From Caulobacter sp. Root343 (GTDB lineage Bacteria; Pseudomonadota; Alphaproteobacteria; Caulobacterales; Caulobacteraceae), in assembly GCF_001425745.1 (NCBI RefSeq), contig NZ_LMDF01000007.1, positions 1,001,126 to 1,065,125 of the forward strand: DNA of 64,000 bases, read 5' to 3'. Position 1 is the stretch's first letter; every line of letters starts with the position of its first letter. A model generated the notes under the pieces. It did not search any database, was not told the origin of the DNA, and saw only the letters and a list, made by a program, of their open reading frames with translations. A program made the position numbers and the translations under genes. This document shows positions 61,409 through 64,000 of this stretch, piece after piece.

Positions 61409-62160
61409 GCCGCCAACTCCGCACGGGCGGCGTCCATAAGGACGCGCATCCGTTGAATGGCTTGAGGCAGTCCCACGAAAATCGCCTCGCCGATCAGGAA
61501 GTGGCCAATGTTCAGTTCGGCGATCTGCGGGATGGCGGCGATCGGCTTGACGGTGGCGTAGTCGATGCCGTGGCCCGCGTGGACCTCCAGGCCGAGATCG
61601 GCGGCCAGCGCCGCGCCGGCCTTCAGGCGACCCAGGATCGCTTCGGCCCGTTCCGCATCGCCGGCTCGGGCGGCGTCGCAATAGGCGCCGGTGTGCAGTT
61701 CGACGACCTGAGCCCCGGCTTCGACCGAGGCGCGGATCTGGGCCGGATCGGCCTCGATGAACAGCGAGATCCTGGCGCCGACCGTGCGCAGGCGCGCCGT
61801 GGCGTCGGTGATCCGGTTCTGCCCCTTCACCACGTCGAGACCGCCCTCGGTGGTGACCTCCTCGCGACGCTCGGGCACCAGGCAAGCCGCGTGCGGCTTG
61901 GCGCCAAGGGCGATGCCGACCATCTCGTCGGTCACGGCCATCTCGAAGTTCAGCGGCTTGCCGCGCTTGTGGCAGAGGTCGGTCAGGACCGCGATGTCGG
62001 CGTCGCTGATGTGGCGGCGGTCCTCGCGCAGGTGAGCGGTGATGCCGTCGGCTCCGGCCGCCAGCGCCAGCTCCGCCGCGCGCACAGGCTCGGGATACGA
62101 GGAGCCGCGCGCGTTCCGGATCGTCGCCACGTGGTCGATGTTGACGCCCAGACGCAGCAT
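61405..62160 (-). CDS. pdxJ: Pyridoxine 5'-phosphate synthase
   Basis: Condenses 1-deoxyxylulose 5-phosphate with amino-acetone phosphate to pyridoxine 5'-phosphate. 251 residues: LRLGVNIDHVATIRNARG, DGITAHLREDRRHISD and VVELHTGAYCDAAR, then EVHAGHGIDYATV. Located three bases after pyrE, coupled to acpS. Confidence 0.96.
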   Translation of the reverse strand: MLRLGVNIDHVATIRNARGSSYPEPVRAAELALAAGADGITAHLREDRRHISDADIAVLTDLCHKRGKPLNFEMAVTDEMVGIALGAKPHAACLVPERREEVTTEGGLDVVKGQNRITDATARLRTVGARISLFIEADPAQIRASVEAGAQVVELHTGAYCDAARAGDAERAEAILGRLKAGAALAADLGLEVHAGHGIDYATVKPIAAIPQIAELNIGHFLIGEAIFVGLPQAIQRMRVLMDAARAELAA

Positions 62161-62163
62161 GGC

Positions 62164-62748
62164 TCAGCCCTTCAGCCGACGGCTGCCGGGATCCTCGATT
62201 GGGATCGCGGCCAGCTCCGGCGGCAAGGCGTCGGCCGGATAGGCCGGTACTTCCAGGCTGCACAGCGAGATCAGCGGCACGCCGACATCGACCTTGCCGC
62301 CCGAGCGGTCGACGATGCAGGCGGCGGCCACGACGTCGCCGCCGGCGGCCTTGATCGCCTCGATGCACTCGCGCGACGAGAGGCCGGTGGTGACGATGTC
62401 CTCGACCATCACGACCTTCTGGCCGGGCTCGAGGTGGAAACCGCGGCGGAACTTGAAGCCGCCGCCTTCGCGCTCGACATAGATCGAGGGCACGTTCAGG
62501 TGACGAGCGGTTTCGTAGCCGGGGATGATGCCGCCGACGGCCGGCGAGACGGCCACGTCGACCTGGCCCACCTGGGCGATGATCTTCTCGGCCAGCGCCT
62601 TGCAGAGCCGCTCGCAGCGCTCGGGGCGCATGAACACCAGGTTCTTCTGCAGGAAGACCGGGCTGTGCAGGCCTGAGGAGAGCACGAAGTGGCCTTCGCG
62701 CAGGGCTCCGGCGGCGCGGAATTCGTCGAGGACGTCGTCGTTGGTCAT
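62164..62748 (-). CDS. pyrE: Orotate phosphoribosyltransferase
   Basis: Makes OMP from orotate and PRPP in pyrimidine synthesis. 194 residues from ATG 62748: LSSGLHSPVFLQKNLVF, the PRPP loop VVMVEDIVTTGLSSRECIEAI and RSGGKVDVGVPLISL near the end. The frame is open 12 codons further upstream without a ribosome binding site. Confidence 0.94.
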   Translation of the reverse strand: MTNDDVLDEFRAAGALREGHFVLSSGLHSPVFLQKNLVFMRPERCERLCKALAEKIIAQVGQVDVAVSPAVGGIIPGYETARHLNVPSIYVEREGGGFKFRRGFHLEPGQKVVMVEDIVTTGLSSRECIEAIKAAGGDVVAAACIVDRSGGKVDVGVPLISLCSLEVPAYPADALPPELAAIPIEDPGSRRLKG

Positions 62749-62828
62749 GAGCGCTGGATATAGAGCAGGAGCCTGAGTCTTCAAACGCCGGCTTGCCTCG
62801 AAAGGTCGTTTCGGGCTCTACCGCGCCC

Positions 62829-63251
62829 ATGACCGAACAGATCCCCGAAACCGCGCAAAGGCCTCGCGTTGGCTGCGGCGCGGCCATTCTCGACGACCGG
62901 GGTCGCCTGCTGCTGGTCAAACGCATCAAGGACCCTGAGGCCGATCACTGGGGCGTGCCCGGCGGCAAGCTCGACTGGGGCGAAGCGGCGCGCACCTGCG
63001 CCGAGCGCGAGATCGCCGAGGAACTCGGGATCGCCATCCGGGCTGGCCGCGTCCTGGCGGTCACCGACATGGTCGCGCCGGACTATCACTGGGTGGCCAT
63101 CACCTATGCCGTCGAGGCCTTCACGGGCGAGCCGTCGATCCAGGAAGCTCACGCCCTGCACGAATGGGGCTGGTTCGCGCTGGACGCCCTGCCCTCGCCC
63201 CTGACGGCCTCGACCCGGGACGCCGTGGCCGCATTGCAAGCGAGGCCCTAG
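62829..63251 (+). CDS. Nudix hydrolase
   Basis: A 140-residue Nudix protein with a perfect box, GKLDWGEAARTCAEREIAEELGI (residues ~45-67), following HWGVPGG. It hydrolyses a nucleoside diphosphate linked to another group; the specific substrate is unknown. ATG 62829 is placed just upstream of the fold. Confidence 0.9.
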   Translation: MTEQIPETAQRPRVGCGAAILDDRGRLLLVKRIKDPEADHWGVPGGKLDWGEAARTCAEREIAEELGIAIRAGRVLAVTDMVAPDYHWVAITYAVEAFTGEPSIQEAHALHEWGWFALDALPSPLTASTRDAVAALQARP

Positions 63252-63309
63252 GAGCCTCGGCGGCTCCGACCCGTTTCCTGACTGCCTGGAAACGACAAGG
63301 AGGCCAGCA

Positions 63310-63657
63310 ATGCCCCACCAGAACACCCAGTCGCCCCGCGCGACGGCCCAGAACAGCGCCACCGGCCAGACGCCGGGTAACGATCGCGCCGCGGAAGAGC
63401 AGCGCTCGGTCCGGCCGGAGCCTCGCGCCTATGCTGCGCCCGATGTCGCCGACTCCACCCTGGCCGCACCAGCGGCGGGCGAGATGGCCGACTACGCCGA
63501 TGAAGGCGACGCCTTGGGCATGGATGATGTCCAACAGGGCGGCAACCACACGCGCCGACCGGTTCGCACCGAAGCGAAAGGCAGCCAGGGGCCAAAGACC
63601 CTCCGAGCAAACCGCAAGATGGTGAAGTCAGGGTCGCCGGATCAAGGCACGCACTAG
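63310..63657 (+). CDS. Small hydrophilic protein of unknown function
   Basis: A 115-residue, highly polar, Ala/Gln/Gly/Arg-rich sequence without cysteine, signal peptide or membrane helix, expected to be disordered. A perfect AGGAGG precedes ATG 63310 by eight bases, strong evidence for translation. Contains an acidic patch (EMADYADEGDALGMDD). Function unknown. Confidence 0.72.
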   Translation: MPHQNTQSPRATAQNSATGQTPGNDRAAEEQRSVRPEPRAYAAPDVADSTLAAPAAGEMADYADEGDALGMDDVQQGGNHTRRPVRTEAKGSQGPKTLRANRKMVKSGSPDQGTH

Positions 63658-63661
63658 GCCG

Positions 63662-64000
63662 CTAGCCGCGCGTCCGGTCCACCGTCTCGACCGACGGGCA
63701 GGCCCGCAGGGCGGCCGAGATGTTGGTCAGGTGCTTGGCGTCTCGCACTTCGACGTCGATGTCGGTGTCGAAGAAGTCGCTCTGCCGGTGGTGCATGCGC
63801 AGGTTGACGATGTTGCCGCCGGCCTCGCCAATGATCGTGCAGACCTGGCCCAGCACGCCGGGCGCGTTTTGGATCGTGGCGTGCAGGCGGGTCAGCGAGA
63901 TCGTCTGGCGCTCGGCCTCGGGCGTCCAGTTCAGGTCGCGCCACAGCTCCTCGCGGTCCTCGAACTCGGCCAGGCGCGGGCAGTCGATCGTATGGACGTC
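63662..64000 (-). CDS. spoT: RelA/SpoT (p)ppGpp synthetase/hydrolase, C-terminal ACT domain (5' end outside window)
   Basis: Only the last 112 residues are visible. They form the ACT domain of long RSH proteins: TISLTRLHATIQNAPGVLGQ, IIGEAGGNIVNLRMHH, DFFDTDIDVEVRD and the end AALRACPSVETVDRTRG. In Caulobacter the single RSH enzyme is called SpoT and lies beside pyrE/pdxJ. The gene runs in from the right edge. Confidence 0.93.
   Translation of the reverse strand, partial: DVHTIDCPRLAEFEDREELWRDLNWTPEAERQTISLTRLHATIQNAPGVLGQVCTIIGEAGGNIVNLRMHHRQSDFFDTDIDVEVRDAKHLTNISAALRACPSVETVDRTRG

Overview
The window is chromosomal DNA of a free-living, GC-rich alphaproteobacterium, most likely Caulobacter (C. 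vibrioides/segnis group) or a very close relative. The pointers are: an adjacent spoT-like, pyrE, pdxJ, acpS, lepB, rnc, era, recO block; an unlinked motB; periplasmic Cu/Zn superoxide dismutase; bioA facing bioFD; TamA/TamB; and a gene whose two ends match the Caulobacter S-layer protein RsaA from memory. Genes are packed tightly with many ATGA/GTGA/TGATG stop-start overlaps. I see no integrase, insertion sequence, prophage or CRISPR array. The content is mainly core genome with a few accessory genes.

Layout. 1-3.8 kb (minus): IMP dehydrogenase (cut by the window edge), a tiny repeat-bearing secreted protein, rlmE and a Ppx/GppA phosphatase. 3.9-7.3 kb: hspQ, phhA, a membrane acyltransferase, and a divergent LytTR regulator with membrane segments. 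7.3-12.9 kb (minus): an arginine succinyltransferase (AST) operon in the order M20 hydrolase, astA, astD, astB, GNAT. A hairpin just upstream can pair with the first gene's ribosome binding site. 13-19 kb (minus): tamA-tamB. 19.2-22.7 kb (plus): circularly permuted ATP-grasp, alpha-E and transglutaminase genes, a conserved but poorly understood set. 22.7-26.6 kb: a PilZ protein, sulfate ABC transporter cysTWA without its binding protein, and a TM2-SHOCT protein. 26.7 kb: tRNA-Lys(TTT).

27-32 kb: a secreted protein, tgt and queA (queuosine; this Tgt has lost two of the three usual zinc cysteines), a lipoprotein and a membrane EEP-fold enzyme. 31.7-34 kb (minus): three consecutive cyclophilins, two of them exported. 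34-39.3 kb: a gene remnant, a cold shock gene, two small proteins, coaD, gyrA and sodC. 39.3-43.4 kb: a DMT exporter and biotin genes. 43.4-49 kb: a 3-hydroxyisobutyrate-dehydrogenase-like enzyme, motB, bpt, and an SDR / nitronate monooxygenase / quinone reductase run. 48.9-53.3 kb: two paralogous serine hydrolases on the minus strand flank a plus-strand 'mini-RsaA' gene. 53.3-64 kb: parC, recO, nat, era, a methyltransferase, rnc, lepB, acpS, pdxJ, pyrE, a Nudix hydrolase, a small hydrophilic protein, and the 3' end of a RelA/SpoT gene.

The strongest leads are the mini-RsaA protein (S-layer anchor-like N terminus, RTX-like repeats and RsaA-like C terminus, without the lattice region), the SD-sequestering hairpin before the AST operon together with the M20 hydrolase that may replace AstE, the ATP-grasp/alpha-E/transglutaminase operon, the altered Tgt zinc site, and GyrA and ParC that both carry non-standard residues at the quinolone-determining positions.
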